Under the pieces are notes generated by a model. The model had not been told where the DNA came from, ran no database searches, and saw only the letters and a list, made by a program, of their open reading frames with translations. From CAWKAV01 sp963847735 (GTDB lineage: Bacteria > Desulfobacterota > Desulfuromonadia > Desulfuromonadales > BM103): a DNA stretch of 64,000 nucleotides. Shown here one piece after another: positions 52,780-62,669 of the stretch (its first letter is position 1; each line of letters begins with the position of its first letter). The translations under genes were made by a program, and so were the position numbers. The stretch covers positions 1 through 64,000 of the forward strand of contig CAWKAV010000017.1 of assembly GCA_963847735.1 (NCBI GenBank), written 5' to 3'.

Positions 52780-54373
52780 TCAGCCCTGTGGGGAGTGTGA
52801 AGAGAATCTTCTGGTAAGGATTGTCCAGGCCTGCTGTATCTCTTTGACACCAAGCAACCAGAGGGACACAACATAAACCATCCCGCCAAATAAAACAGCA
52901 GAACCAAGCAACGCAAAACGAGGCCAGAAGCGTCCAGGAATCAGCCAGTCAACCTGGCCGAGCATCAGCGTAACGGTAAGGCCCATAAACGTCAGACCCG
53001 GGATCATTCGGGTAATAACACGAGATATCTCAGTCAGATTGAAATCACCGAGACGTTTCGAAAGGAGCAGAGTCAGAACAACAGCATTAAAGATAGAGGC
53101 GATTGTTAAGGCGAGAGCCAGTCCGGCATGTCCCATCGATTGCATTAACACAAGTCCGGCAACAACGTTGACGACGAGCGTCCAGAATGAAACCAGAACA
53201 GGGGTGCGTGTATCCTTCATTGCGTAAAAAGATGGCACGACAACACGACTGACACCAACGAAGAGAAGTCCGGCGCATACCACGCCAACGCCAGAGCAGC
53301 CTGCGTGACATCAAAGGCAGTGAAGTTGCCACGCATGAAAAACAGACTATAAACAGCCTCGATTACAGAGGATCAAACCTGCTGCGGCAGGGATTGTGAC
53401 CAGCAGGATCAGAACCAGGGCAAAGCGCAACGATTCTCGAAAACCCACCAGATCATCAGTTGTCACCTGACGACTCATGGCTGGCAGAACAGCTTGCGCC
53501 AGCGAGACAACGAAAACCCCTTGAGGGAATTCAAAAAGACGTTGCCCATAATAAAGCCAGGAGACACTCCCCTCTTGCAGAAAAGAGGCTAGCAGGCGCG
53601 TTACCACGACATTAACCTGGTAGATAGCGACACCGAGGATCCCAGGCACCATGAGCCGAGCTACTTCTGGCGACAGCGGAGTGCCGAAAATTGAAATTTA
53701 AACGCAAATCGTAGCCAAAGCGGTAGAGGACAGGGATTTGCGTGACAAACTGGAGCAGCCCGCCAATCAGGACACCACAGGCCAGGGCAATAATCGGTTG
53801 CTCCATCCTTGGTGCAAGGACAAGGGCAGAACCGATCATGGCCAGGTTCAGCAGGACAGGCGAAAGGGCTGGCATCAGAAAATGGCCGGAGACATTCAAC
53901 ACGCCAGCAAAAAGGGCCACCAGGCTGATAAAAAGAATATACGGGAACATCAAACTGTTAAGCAGTTCTGTCAGGGCCAGTTTTCCAGCACTGTCAGAAA
54001 AACCATAACCGATCATTTTGACCAGCCACGGTGACGACAGAATGCCGAGCAGCGTGACGCCTGATAGGACCAGCAAGAGCAGTGTCCAGCAGATACGAGC
54101 AACCTGGCGGGCCTCAGCCGTGCCTTGGTGTTGTAAGACATCAGTGAAAGTCGGCACGAAAGCCGCGGTAAGAGACCCTTCCGCAAAAAATCTCCGCAAC
54201 AGATTGGGGATAGTGAACGCAACAAAGAAGGCATCGGTCACCATGCCAGCACCAAAAACCGCAGCGACAACCATATCCCGTACCAAACCAGCAACTCGGC
54301 TGGTCATGGTTGCGACAGTAAGAACTCCGGCCGCCCTGGCAATCTGTTGCTTTTCATCTCTGCCTACCGACAC
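52780..54373 (-). pseudogene. murJ: Lipid II flippase MurJ, about three frameshifts
   Basis: Three long frames and a short joining segment make a MurJ/MviN protein of about 520 residues with 13-14 hydrophobic helices. The N-terminal frame (from GTG 54373) has VATMTSRVAGLVRDMVVAAVFG and TIPNLLRRFFAEGSLTAAFVPTF. The middle has GILGVAIYQVNVVVTRLLASF and FPQGVFVVSLAQAVLPAMSR. The last has GLLFVGVSRVVVPSFYAMKDTRTPV. Shifts lie near 53680, 53360 and 53270. MurJ moves lipid II across the inner membrane and is essential, so these shifts are probably artefacts. The gene is divergent to rpsT. Confidence 0.85.
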
Positions 54374-54480
54374 AATATTTTCAACCTCGACAGTGTATTA
54401 TTTTTTATTAATCCCGTTCTGCTTAGATATAACATGCTTGAATTAATCACTATTTTTTTATAAATTGGAATTTATTTATC

Positions 54481-54509
54481 TTGACTACGCCTTCTGTGAA
54501 TGTTATAAA
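54481..54509 (+). promoter_or_regulatory. Sigma-70 promoter of rpsT
   Basis: TTGACT at 54481-54486 and TATAAA at 54504-54509 have the ideal 17-bp spacing. The expected transcript start is near 54516, giving a leader of about 45 bases. Confidence 0.8.
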
Positions 54510-54562
54510 TCTGACGCTCAGATAATAATATATGAATCAAACTTATGCCGGAGGAAATAAAA

Positions 54563-54856
54563 GTGGCAAATCACAAATCAGCAGAAAAACGTAATCGTCA
54601 AAGTAAAATCCGCAACGCTCGCAATACACACATCCGTTCCACCATGCGTAGCTATATCAAAAAGATTCGTATGGCTATCGCAGACGGCGATATTGAAACA
54701 GCAAAGACCGTCCTGGAAAAGACCATCCCCTATATCGACAAGGCGGCCACGAAAGGTGTCATCCACAAAGCTACTGCCAGTCGCAAAATCGGCCGTTTAG
54801 CCAAACTGGTCAACAATTTGGACGCGGCTAGAATAACGGTTTACATAAATCAGTGA
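54563..54856 (+). CDS. rpsT: 30S ribosomal protein S20
   Basis: This 97-residue basic helical protein starts VANHKSAEKRNRQSKIRNA as S20 does. The GTG start at 54563 follows GGAGG (in CCGGAGGAAATAAAA); a longer frame from 54545 would contain the ribosome site itself and is rejected. It binds 16S rRNA early in 30S assembly. It has its own promoter and a strong terminator, typical for this gene. Confidence 0.95.
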   Translation: MANHKSAEKRNRQSKIRNARNTHIRSTMRSYIKKIRMAIADGDIETAKTVLEKTIPYIDKAATKGVIHKATASRKIGRLAKLVNNLDAARITVYINQ

Positions 54857-54857
54857 T

Positions 54858-54902
54858 ATGGGGAGCGTCTGGAATCGGACGACTCCCCATTTACATTTTT
54901 TA
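54858..54902 (+). terminator. Intrinsic terminator of rpsT
   Basis: ATGGGGAGCGTC and GGACGACTCCCCAT form a long GC-rich stem (54858-54890), followed by a T-rich run up to 54902. The stem carries a single-base imperfection. Confidence 0.85.
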
Positions 54903-54918
54903 CGGTAGCACATTCTTG

Positions 54919-55927
54919 CTATGCCCGGTGTGCTCCCAGAGTGGCCATCTCCAGAACCAGCCTCTCCAGATGCATCTTCGGTTCAACCCCGCTCGATTTT
55001 AAAGCCAGGTCCGTTTCCAGAAACCAACTGAAGACCTGTTGGTAATGTTGGTTATCGAATCTGCGCGCCTGTTCAATCAAACCATTCAAAAAATAGGGAC
55101 TGACACCTACTCTTCTGGGCATGTCCTTTTGAGGGACTTTCTGGGCAAGCATTTCTCTGATTTTCCACATTTGCCTGAAATGCCGTGTCATCATGGCCAG
55201 AACCATGAGTGGGGCCTGCCCCTCTGTCAGGAGTCGATCAAGCAATTTCAACGCTGTTGAGGAGTCACCTTGCCCCAGAGCGTCCGTCAAATCAAAAACA
55301 CTCTCAATCCGGGTGTCTGAAACGATAGCAGCGACATCATTTTCATCGGCAAGGTCACGATCACCCAGGTAACCGGCCAGTTTTTCCAATTCTCCTTCGA
55401 CTTCGACCAGATTTGTGCCGACCCTTTTACAAAAGAGTCTCAAAGCACCCCCGGACAAGGTCACATTAAAAGATTTGGCCAGTTCCCGGACAAATGTTGG
55501 CAATTGGTTTTCATATATTTTTTTAAACTCAATGACCGTTCCGTTTTTTTTGAGCAGTTGAAAAAATTTTCGTCGTGCATCAATTTTCTCTGCAGTGAAC
55601 AGCAACACTGTTTCCGGGACAGGATCTCTCAAGGTAAGGCAGCAAGCCGTCGAGTTGATCTGCAGATGACTCATGAATGTTTTTGATAATTACCAGGCGT
55701 CGTTCGGAAAATACGGGGAAGGTTCTGGCTTGTTCAATGACTTCACCCACCTTGAAGTCACGACCATGAAACTGAGTCAGGTTGAAGTCTCTGTCTTGCA
55801 GAGAGACCGCACTTTCGCGGACAATCTTCAGTCCCCTCTCAACAAAATAGGCTTCCTGCCCATAAAGCAAAATCAGGCCGGGAAGAGCACCGGCCCGAAT
55901 TATATTATGCAATTCCTGCAAAGACAT
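54919..55927 (-). pseudogene. holA: DNA polymerase III subunit delta, one-base frameshift
   Basis: The first frame from 55927 (MSLQELHNIIRAGALPG, LILLYGQEAYFVERGL) and the second frame from about 55627 (LRDPVPETVLLFTAEKIDAR, FVRELAKSFNVTLSGGAL, LVEVEGELEKLAGY) join into a HolA protein of about 335 residues. The break is an extra base in TACCTTGAG. HolA opens the sliding clamp in the clamp loader and is essential. A sequencing error is likely. It lies directly downstream of lptE, as in many Gram-negative genomes (leuS-lptE-holA). Confidence 0.85.
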
Positions 55928-55941
55928 ACAGATTAACTCAA

Positions 55942-56460
55942 TCAGAAACTGTTCAGGAGACTGAGCATACATATCTTCAGCAATTCGCCGCGAGATCAAG
56001 CGTGCAGCCACTTTCTGAGCGTCGAGTCTGCCTGTTTTTATCTGCACTGTCCTAGATAATCTTGACTGCGCTCAAGTCCACTCTTCCAGATAATCTCACT
56101 GCTCCCTTTACGCTCCAGTCGTGCGGAGACGTTCATAGTTGCACGATATTCGGCCACCTGGTCCGATGAAGTATAGGCAAGCGTCTCAATCTGGAAAGAT
56201 TTTACCTCTCCAACCAGGAGAACGTCAGCCAGGGTCGGGTTCTCAGTCAACTCCACAAGTCTCGACCGCGACAACTCGGCAACCAAAGCGTCTGTCATGT
56301 AATTCTCCAGATACGGTTCTGCTGTCTGGTTGTCAAACAGTTGGACATAGAGAATGCGCGCATCACCACCGACCCAGCTATCAGAGGCACCAGGAGCATG
56401 ATAACCACACCCTGCAAGCAGAACAACGAAGAGGATTGAGATAATACGCATTGGCTTCAT
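55942..56460 (-). pseudogene. lptE: LPS assembly lipoprotein LptE, C-terminal frameshifts
   Basis: The intact first part from 56460 has a lipoprotein signal (ISILFVVLLAGCGYHAPG) and the LptE region LFDNQTAEPYLENYMTDALVAEL (in parts). After KSGLERSQDYLGQ (about 56035) the frame moves, giving AQKVAARLISRRIAEDMYAQ, the usual C-terminal helix of LptE. A second small shift restores a stop at 55942-55944. LptE works with LptD to place LPS in the outer membrane. It overlaps leuS by four bases (ATGA) and precedes holA. Confidence 0.8.
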
Positions 56461-59018
56461 CCTACGACTACGTTGACAAGTCGGCCAGGCACAACAATCA
56501 CCTTGCGAACAGTTTTTCCCTCAATAAAGCGGGCGACATTCGTGTCTGCCAGAGCTGTTGCTTCGATGGCCTCCTTATCAGCATCAGCAGGCACCGTGAC
56601 CTTGCCGCGGACTTTGCCATTAACTTGTACTACGATCAGAAGAGAATCGGCAATCAGAGCCTTTTCATCAAAAACTGGCCAACCGTTCTCATCAAGAGAA
56701 TTCTCATGACCCAGATTCTGCCATAATTCTTCACAGATGTGGGGAACAAAAGGGCACAGCAGCATGACTACTGCTTCAATCGCCTCACGCACAACCTCCG
56801 GGGACTCATCTTTGTCTGGAAATGCTGAGATACCGTTAACAAGTTCCATAACAGCAGCGATAGCCGTATTAAAATGAAAACTGCCATCAATATCTTCCGT
56901 TACTTTTTTTATTGTGCGATGAACCTGACGTCTCAAATCATTCGCCGAAGGCTGTAGGCTGTCAACGTCTACCGCACCGGTGGCAACAGTTGCATCATGA
57001 TTTTCATACACCAGTCGCCAGACCCTGTTCAGGAAACGAAAACACCCTTCTACGCCTTGATCGTTCCATTCAAGGTCTTTTTCCGGCGGCGATGCAAACA
57101 GGGTAAAGAGTCGCGCAGTGTCAGCACCATATCGCTTGATCAAACCGTCGGGATCAATAACATTCTTTTTCGACTTGCTCATTTTTTCGTTGCGCCCGGT
57201 GACCACTTCTTTCTGGCAGCGGGTACATCGACCACTTTCTGTTTCTTCCGGATAGAGCCAGCCATGCTCCGGACAGGACCGTGTTTCCTTACAGACCATA
57301 CCTTGAGTCAAAAGATTTTCAAAAGGTTCATCTAGCGAAATCATATCCAGATCGCGCATGATCTTGGTCCAGAAACGGGCATAGAGAAGATGCATGACCG
57401 CATGTTCAACCCCGCCGATATACTGGTCAGCAGAGAGCCAGTACTCAACAGCAGTTCGCTCGACAGGACCCTTTTCATAACGCGGACAGGCGTAACGAAG
57501 GAAATACCATGAACTTTCGACAAACGTATCAAAAGTATCAGTTTCCCGTCTTGCGGGCTGACTGCATTTCGGACAGGAGGTGTTTACAAAAGACTCGAGA
57601 TTCGCCAATGGGCTACCACCCTCACCGGTAAGTTCTACATCGGTCGGCAGTTCTACCGGCAGACTCTCTTCAGGCACAGGGACAACGCCACAGGAATCGC
57701 AATAGATCACAGGAATAGGCGTTCCCCAATAACGCTGTCTGGAGACCAGCCAGTCACGCAACCGGTAGTTGACGGAGCGTTGTCCGGACCCTAGAGATTC
57801 GAGATACCCGGAGATCTCCTGTTTGCCGATTTCATTGCTGAGGCCGCCAAATCTTCCAGAGTTGACCATCGTCCCAGGACCTTCCCATGCTTCAACCATT
57901 TTTGCAGGATCGAGGTCATCACCTTCAGGCTGAACTACCACAAGGAGCGGCAGGTCGTATTTACGTGCAAATTCGAAGTCGCGCTGGTCATGGGCTGGCA
58001 CGGCCATGACAGCGCCTGTGCCATATCCCATCAAGACAAAGTTGGCCAAAAAGACAGGGATTTTTTCACCATTTACAGGATTAATGCAGAATGAACCGGT
58101 AAAGATGCCCTCTTTTACGTAATCGTCACTTGTCCGTTGGGTCTTGTCGACAGCCTGCACTTTTCTGACAAAAGCCTCAACCTCCCGACTGCGCTCCGGT
58201 GTTGTCAGAACCCGTGCTAAAGGATGTTCTGGAGCCAGACTCATAAAGGTGGCACCAAAGAGTGTATCGGGACGTGTCGTAAAGACACGGACACTTTCAT
58301 TATGACCAGAGACTGCAAAATCGATCTCACACCCTGAGCTCTTACCGATCCAGTTGCGCTGCATCGTCAAGACCGATTCAGGCCATCCCGGCAGTTTATA
58401 TGTCCATTCAAGCAACTCCTCGGCATACGATGTTATTTTGAAGAACCACTGATCGAGTTCCTTCTGTTCAACCTTGTTGTCACAACGCCAGCAGCACTCG
58501 TCTTCCACCTGTTCGTTGGCAAGAACCGTCTCACACTCGGGGCACCAGTTGACAGCAGCACTCTTTTTATATGCCAGCCCTCTTTCGAACATCTTCAGGA
58601 AAATCAACTGCTCCCAACGATAATAGTCGGGTTCGCAGGTCGCTAACTCTCTGTCCCAGTCGTAGGAGAAACCCATCCTTTTCAACTGGGTCCGCATGTT
58701 GGCAATGTTTTCCGTGGTCCATACCGCTGGATGCGTCTTATTTTGGATTGCAGCATTCTCGGCAGGCATGCCAAAAGCGTCCCATCCCATCGGATGCAGC
58801 ACATTGTAACCCTGCAAACGCTTGAAACGGGCCACCACATCCCCTATCGAATAGTTCCTGACATGTCCCATATGAATACGACCGGACGGATAGGGGAACA
58901 TTTCCAGAAGATAATACTTCGGCTTAGTGCCACCCTCGACAGCTTTCCATGGCTGATTCTCAGACCACAGGTTCTGCCATTTTACTTCAATTTCCTTAGG
59001 GTTGTAGCGTTCCTGCAT
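56457..59018 (-). CDS. leuS: Leucyl-tRNA synthetase
   Basis: This 853-residue class I synthetase has the HIGH-type motif FPYPSGRIHMGHVRNYSIGD, the KMSKS motif (EKMSKSKKNVIDPDG), zinc-ribbon cysteines (CPECETVLANEQVEDECCWRCD and CPKCSQPARRE) and the editing domain with DYLGTGAV-type GYGTGAVMAVPAHDQRDFEF (quoted in part). It charges tRNA-Leu and is essential. The frame is intact in contrast to its downstream neighbours, with which it is translationally coupled. Length is normal for the bacterial family. Confidence 0.96.
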   Translation of the reverse strand: MQERYNPKEIEVKWQNLWSENQPWKAVEGGTKPKYYLLEMFPYPSGRIHMGHVRNYSIGDVVARFKRLQGYNVLHPMGWDAFGMPAENAAIQNKTHPAVWTTENIANMRTQLKRMGFSYDWDRELATCEPDYYRWEQLIFLKMFERGLAYKKSAAVNWCPECETVLANEQVEDECCWRCDNKVEQKELDQWFFKITSYAEELLEWTYKLPGWPESVLTMQRNWIGKSSGCEIDFAVSGHNESVRVFTTRPDTLFGATFMSLAPEHPLARVLTTPERSREVEAFVRKVQAVDKTQRTSDDYVKEGIFTGSFCINPVNGEKIPVFLANFVLMGYGTGAVMAVPAHDQRDFEFARKYDLPLLVVVQPEGDDLDPAKMVEAWEGPGTMVNSGRFGGLSNEIGKQEISGYLESLGSGQRSVNYRLRDWLVSRQRYWGTPIPVIYCDSCGVVPVPEESLPVELPTDVELTGEGGSPLANLESFVNTSCPKCSQPARRETDTFDTFVESSWYFLRYACPRYEKGPVERTAVEYWLSADQYIGGVEHAVMHLLYARFWTKIMRDLDMISLDEPFENLLTQGMVCKETRSCPEHGWLYPEETESGRCTRCQKEVVTGRNEKMSKSKKNVIDPDGLIKRYGADTARLFTLFASPPEKDLEWNDQGVEGCFRFLNRVWRLVYENHDATVATGAVDVDSLQPSANDLRRQVHRTIKKVTEDIDGSFHFNTAIAAVMELVNGISAFPDKDESPEVVREAIEAVVMLLCPFVPHICEELWQNLGHENSLDENGWPVFDEKALIADSLLIVVQVNGKVRGKVTVPADADKEAIEATALADTNVARFIEGKTVRKVIVVPGRLVNVVVG

Positions 59019-59124
59019 ACTTCCTCCACTACCTGAAACATGAAAACCGGCATAAGCCGGCTATTCTATGGGCAAGGCTGCAACAATGATAAAGCGCAAC
59101 TGCACCCGTCACCTGCAAACCATA

Positions 59125-59343
59125 TTATTTAGCGCGGTAGGTAATTCGTCCGCGGCTCAGGTCGTATGGCGAAAGCTCCACGGTCACCCGATCACCCGGC
59201 AGAATACGAATATAGTACTTGCGCATCTTCCCCGATATATGTGCCAGGACAACATGCCCATTATCAAGTTCGACCTTGAACATTGCATTCGGCAACGGCT
59301 CAATAACATTGCCTTCAACTTCAATTGCTTCTTCTTTTGACAA
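59125..59343 (-). CDS. infA: Translation initiation factor IF-1
   Basis: This 72-residue S1/OB-fold protein matches IF-1 throughout (EAIEVEGNVIEPLPNAMFKV, VVLAHISGKMRKYYIRILPG). It occupies the A site of 30S during initiation. Here it is separate from the ribosomal protein operon and sits between leuS and a response regulator. AGGAGG lies before the start. Confidence 0.96.
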   Translation of the reverse strand: MSKEEAIEVEGNVIEPLPNAMFKVELDNGHVVLAHISGKMRKYYIRILPGDRVTVELSPYDLSRGRITYRAK

Positions 59344-59373
59344 ACCAACCTCCTGATTTACCGTTACGAGGGA

Positions 59374-59748
59374 TTAGATTCCCATTAATTTCCTGACCGT
59401 CTCAAGGATCTTCATCGTCTGAATCGGCTTGGTGATATATTCATTTGCCCCTAGTGCCAGGGCTCTTGTCCGATCTTCTGTCGCCCCTTCTGTGGTGATG
59501 ACAATAATTGGAGTTTGCTTATAGTTTGGGTCGTTACGAATCATACTGACTAACTTTAAACCATCCATAATAGGCATATTTATATCAGTCAGGATCAGAT
59601 CAAATTTCTCTGCACTCAGTTTCTTCAGGCCATCGACACCATCATTGGCCTCGACAATCTGGAAACCACGGATACGCTTCAATGCAAAAACAATCAACTG
59701 GCGCATCGTGGGTGAGTCTTCAACAACAAGAACCTTATACTCAGTCAT
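59374..59748 (-). CDS. Single-domain response regulator (CheY-like)
   Basis: This 124-residue receiver domain has the acidic pair VVEDSPTMRQLI, the phosphoacceptor Asp in DLILTDINMPIMDGLKLVS, the Thr in IIVITTEGATEDRT and the Lys in YITKPIQTMKI. No output domain. It is the last gene of the chemosensory cluster and probably the diffusible output protein, phosphorylated by a CheA that is outside this window. Confidence 0.93.
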   Translation of the reverse strand: MTEYKVLVVEDSPTMRQLIVFALKRIRGFQIVEANDGVDGLKKLSAEKFDLILTDINMPIMDGLKLVSMIRNDPNYKQTPIIVITTEGATEDRTRALALGANEYITKPIQTMKILETVRKLMGI

Positions 59749-59764
59749 GAGATCATGCCCCCGT

Positions 59765-60595
59765 TTACTTGGTCAACAAGTCAATAAAACCCTGGATGGT
59801 CGACAACTTCCGTTCTGAATCGGAGTAGAGACGCGACGAGAAAACCGCAGTCGCTGCATGGCCGGCCAACAGGGTGAAAAGTTCATAGTCAACATTGTTG
59901 AATTCATCTTTTTGTACCAACAACTTGTAAATGGCGATCACTCCAATAACGTGTTCCTTGATTTTAAGGGGGATACAGACAACCGGTCGTTCAAAATCCC
60001 GTTCATAACCCTCCATTGAATCGATAAAATAGTTTTCACCAGACTCGACGGCTTGACCTATGATCCCTTTGCCGACAACGATAGAATGAAGTTGCGATGT
60101 CTCGATGCCTTCGCTGGCGACAGGTTCAAGACGATTGGTCTTTTCATCAAGCAGAAGCACACCGAACTCTTCAGCACCGATCAGATTGATGACAATTTCC
60201 AGGATAATCTGCAAGACTTCCTTAAAATCGAGCGTGGAGTGCAACTGATAGGAAGCAATGTAGAGATTGGCGAGCATGTTATTTTCTTCTTCAATCTCGA
60301 CATAACGGTTTGCAAAGTTCTGATTTTCCTCCTCAACTAACTTGATACGACCCAGTATCTCCGTTTTTTCCTGCTCAAGTGCCTCAATCTTTTTCTTCAG
60401 TTCGGAGGTGTCAGGCGTTTCTGAAGCAACTTCATGCCCCTTTTCCTTGAGGGTTTCTTCCAATTTAATAATACGGAATCTGAGCCGTTCGTTCTCTTTA
60501 AGGAGATCCTGAGTAAACTCAGCCCCTTTTTTGAAAACCTGCAGAAATTCATCTGCACGGTTGATAGTGTCTTTTTCCTCGTCATGATCACTCAT
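59765..60595 (-). CDS. GAF domain signalling protein with N-terminal coiled coil
   Basis: This 276-residue cytoplasmic protein has a long coiled coil (about 15-95, LKENERLRFRIIKLEETLKE and EKIEALEQEKTEIL-like heptads), then a GAF domain (about 115-260) with IGAEEFGVLLLDEKTNRLEPVASEG and VVGKGIIGQAVESGE (quoted in part). The domain may sense a small ligand or redox state. No kinase, cyclase or phosphatase domain is attached, so it could be an adaptor in the chemosensory cluster. AAGGAG before the ATG at 60595 supports this start. It is 17 bp upstream of the receiver protein. Confidence 0.88.
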   Translation of the reverse strand: MSDHDEEKDTINRADEFLQVFKKGAEFTQDLLKENERLRFRIIKLEETLKEKGHEVASETPDTSELKKKIEALEQEKTEILGRIKLVEEENQNFANRYVEIEEENNMLANLYIASYQLHSTLDFKEVLQIILEIVINLIGAEEFGVLLLDEKTNRLEPVASEGIETSQLHSIVVGKGIIGQAVESGENYFIDSMEGYERDFERPVVCIPLKIKEHVIGVIAIYKLLVQKDEFNNVDYELFTLLAGHAATAVFSSRLYSDSERKLSTIQGFIDLLTK

Positions 60596-60701
60596 GCACA
60601 AACTCCTTATCAGTTACCCCCAGTTAAAATCAGGGAATAATAACAATCCTCTGTGAAAATATCCAGCGTTAATAATATCTGACGGTGCAGCGTTTCGTGA
60701 A

Positions 60702-61784
60702 TCATCCGCCATATCCACAATGAAGAAGGATTTCTTTGCATATCGATGGCAATGTGATAACACGATCCACCAGACCAGTTGCTATCGCCTCCTTCGGCAT
60801 GCCAAAGACAATACAACTCTCTTCATCTTCGGCAAAGACAGTACCGCCATGGCTTTTGATGGCATGAACCCCCATTGCACCGTCATTGCCCATCCCGGTA
60901 AGCACGACACCAAGCAGACGCGGGCCGAAAACCGTCGCGGCGCTTGAAAACAACGTATCCACCGAAGGCAAATAGCGTTGATGCCCCTTCGGTTCGGAAA
61001 CCTTGACTATGACATCCGAACCTTTTTTAAAAAACTCCAGGTTTTTACCCCCCGGCGCGATCAGAACCTCCCCCGGCCTGACCGGATCACCACTTTTCGC
61101 CTCGCGAATTGTGAGGGCTGAAAAACGGTTAAGACGTTCAGCAAAGGCACGGGTAAAATCAGGTGGCATGTGTTGAGCAACGGCAAAGGCAACCGGAATT
61201 TCATCTTGAATTGCAGAAAAAAGATTCTGCAAAGCCGGCGGGCCACCTGTTGATGCACCAATCACAACCATATGAAAATCCTGATGGGCAGCACCTGAAA
61301 TAGTCCTTGGCCCGACCGGGCGCTTCACGGCCCGCTCACGCGGCTTGCTCCTGTTGCTTGTGCGGGCCATAACATTCTTTAGGTTGGCAGAAGTTACTTC
61401 CAGCACCTTCGACAGAAGTTCTTCTCGAATATCCATCAAAGTCGGCGAGACCCTTGAAGAAGGTTTTGGCACGAACTCAACAGCCCCCAGATCAAGCGCT
61501 TTGAAAACATCTTCATCGTCAGTCCGTGAAGAAACGACAATAATGGGTGTGGGTTGTGTCTGCATGACGATACGCAGAAGTGTAAACCCATCCATGCGAG
61601 GCATTTCAAGATCAAGAGTGATCAGATCCGGACGCAGATCGATCACTTTACGCAATCCTTCCTCGCCATCACAGGCATAGCCAATAACTTCAACATTGGG
61701 CAGGGATTCCAGCATCTTGACTATGGTGCGGCGATTAAAGGCCGAATCGTCAACAACCAGAACCCTGACTTTGCCAGAGGTCAT
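60702..61784 (-). CDS. cheB: Chemotaxis protein-glutamate methylesterase/deamidase CheB
   Basis: This 360-residue two-domain protein has a receiver at 1-120 (VLVVDDSAFNRRTIVKML with acceptor in LITLDLEMPRMDG) and a methylesterase domain with the active site VIGASTGGPPALQ, AQHMPPDFTRAFAERLN and GVVLTGMGNDGAMG, holding the Ser-His-Asp triad. It demethylates chemoreceptor glutamates and is activated by phosphorylation. It overlaps cheR by four bases (ATGA). A matching CheA and receptors must be encoded beyond the window. Confidence 0.94.
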   Translation of the reverse strand: MTSGKVRVLVVDDSAFNRRTIVKMLESLPNVEVIGYACDGEEGLRKVIDLRPDLITLDLEMPRMDGFTLLRIVMQTQPTPIIVVSSRTDDEDVFKALDLGAVEFVPKPSSRVSPTLMDIREELLSKVLEVTSANLKNVMARTSNRSKPRERAVKRPVGPRTISGAAHQDFHMVVIGASTGGPPALQNLFSAIQDEIPVAFAVAQHMPPDFTRAFAERLNRFSALTIREAKSGDPVRPGEVLIAPGGKNLEFFKKGSDVIVKVSEPKGHQRYLPSVDTLFSSAATVFGPRLLGVVLTGMGNDGAMGVHAIKSHGGTVFAEDEESCIVFGMPKEAIATGLVDRVITLPSICKEILLHCGYGG

Positions 61785-62662
61785 AATAACCCTCCAACAC
61801 CCGCATTTGCCGTCGGGGGTTTCTGGTAAACCATATCGTGCGTGAAATGTCTCAACTGGAAAGAGGTGCTGAGATTAATCAATGACTCCGAGTGCCCAAG
61901 CAACAAAAAACCTCCCGGCACAAGTCTCTGAAAAAAATTATCAATAACTTTTATTTTTCCGGCTTTGTCAAAATAGATAATGACATTGCGGCAAAAGATA
62001 ACATCCATCTTGCCCAACAGGGCTATTCTTGATGTATCAAATAGATTCAGATGGCTGATAGAAACAAGACTCCTGACTTCATCAACGATGCGTAACTTTC
62101 CCTCATGCTCGGTAAAGAATCGTGATTTCTGCAACGGGTCAGTGCTGCGGAAGGATGCTTCGCCATAAAGACCTTCACGGGCCATATGTAGCACCCGCTG
62201 ACTGATGTCTGTACCGATAATCTCGACACGCCAGGATCTCAACCAAGGTTGATCGAGTAACAACATGGCAATTGTATAGGGCTCTTCGCCAGAGGAACAA
62301 CCAGCGCTCCATATGCGTAGAGTCTTCCTGTCTTCCTGCTCTTTTCGCTTGCGAACTTCGGGCAGGATGTCATCTATAAATGTTTTAAGTTGGAAATCTT
62401 CCCTGAAGAAATAAGTTTCATTGGTCGTCAACTGGTCAATAACTTCTGAAAGTTCCTGATCTTTGTTCGGATTGTAGCGCAAGAAATAGTAATAGTCCTT
62501 GAAAGTATTCAGGTTATGTAACTGCAATCGTTTACCAAGGCGTTTTTCCAGAAGATACTTAGAATCCTCTGTAAAATTAAGCCCGCAATGCTGGTAGACA
62601 AAATCCCGTAACAAGCGGAATTCATCCGCATTCATCTGTATTTCTGGAGAAAGAAAAAGCAT
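61781..62662 (-). CDS. cheR: Chemotaxis protein methyltransferase CheR
   Basis: This 293-residue protein has the N-terminal helical domain (FRLLRDFVYQHCGLNFTEDS) and the SAM-binding domain with LRIWSAGCSSGEEPYTIAMLL, a GTDISQRVLHMAREGLYG block and VIFCRNVIIYFD. It methylates chemoreceptor glutamates. Its stop overlaps the start of cheB. The start at 62662 is uncertain; an in-frame ATG at 62632 gives a shorter form. It follows the HEAT-repeat gene by seven bases. Confidence 0.94.
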   Translation of the reverse strand: MLFLSPEIQMNADEFRLLRDFVYQHCGLNFTEDSKYLLEKRLGKRLQLHNLNTFKDYYYFLRYNPNKDQELSEVIDQLTTNETYFFREDFQLKTFIDDILPEVRKRKEQEDRKTLRIWSAGCSSGEEPYTIAMLLLDQPWLRSWRVEIIGTDISQRVLHMAREGLYGEASFRSTDPLQKSRFFTEHEGKLRIVDEVRSLVSISHLNLFDTSRIALLGKMDVIFCRNVIIYFDKAGKIKVIDNFFQRLVPGGFLLLGHSESLINLSTSFQLRHFTHDMVYQKPPTANAGVGGLL

Positions 62663-62669
62663 CTATTGA

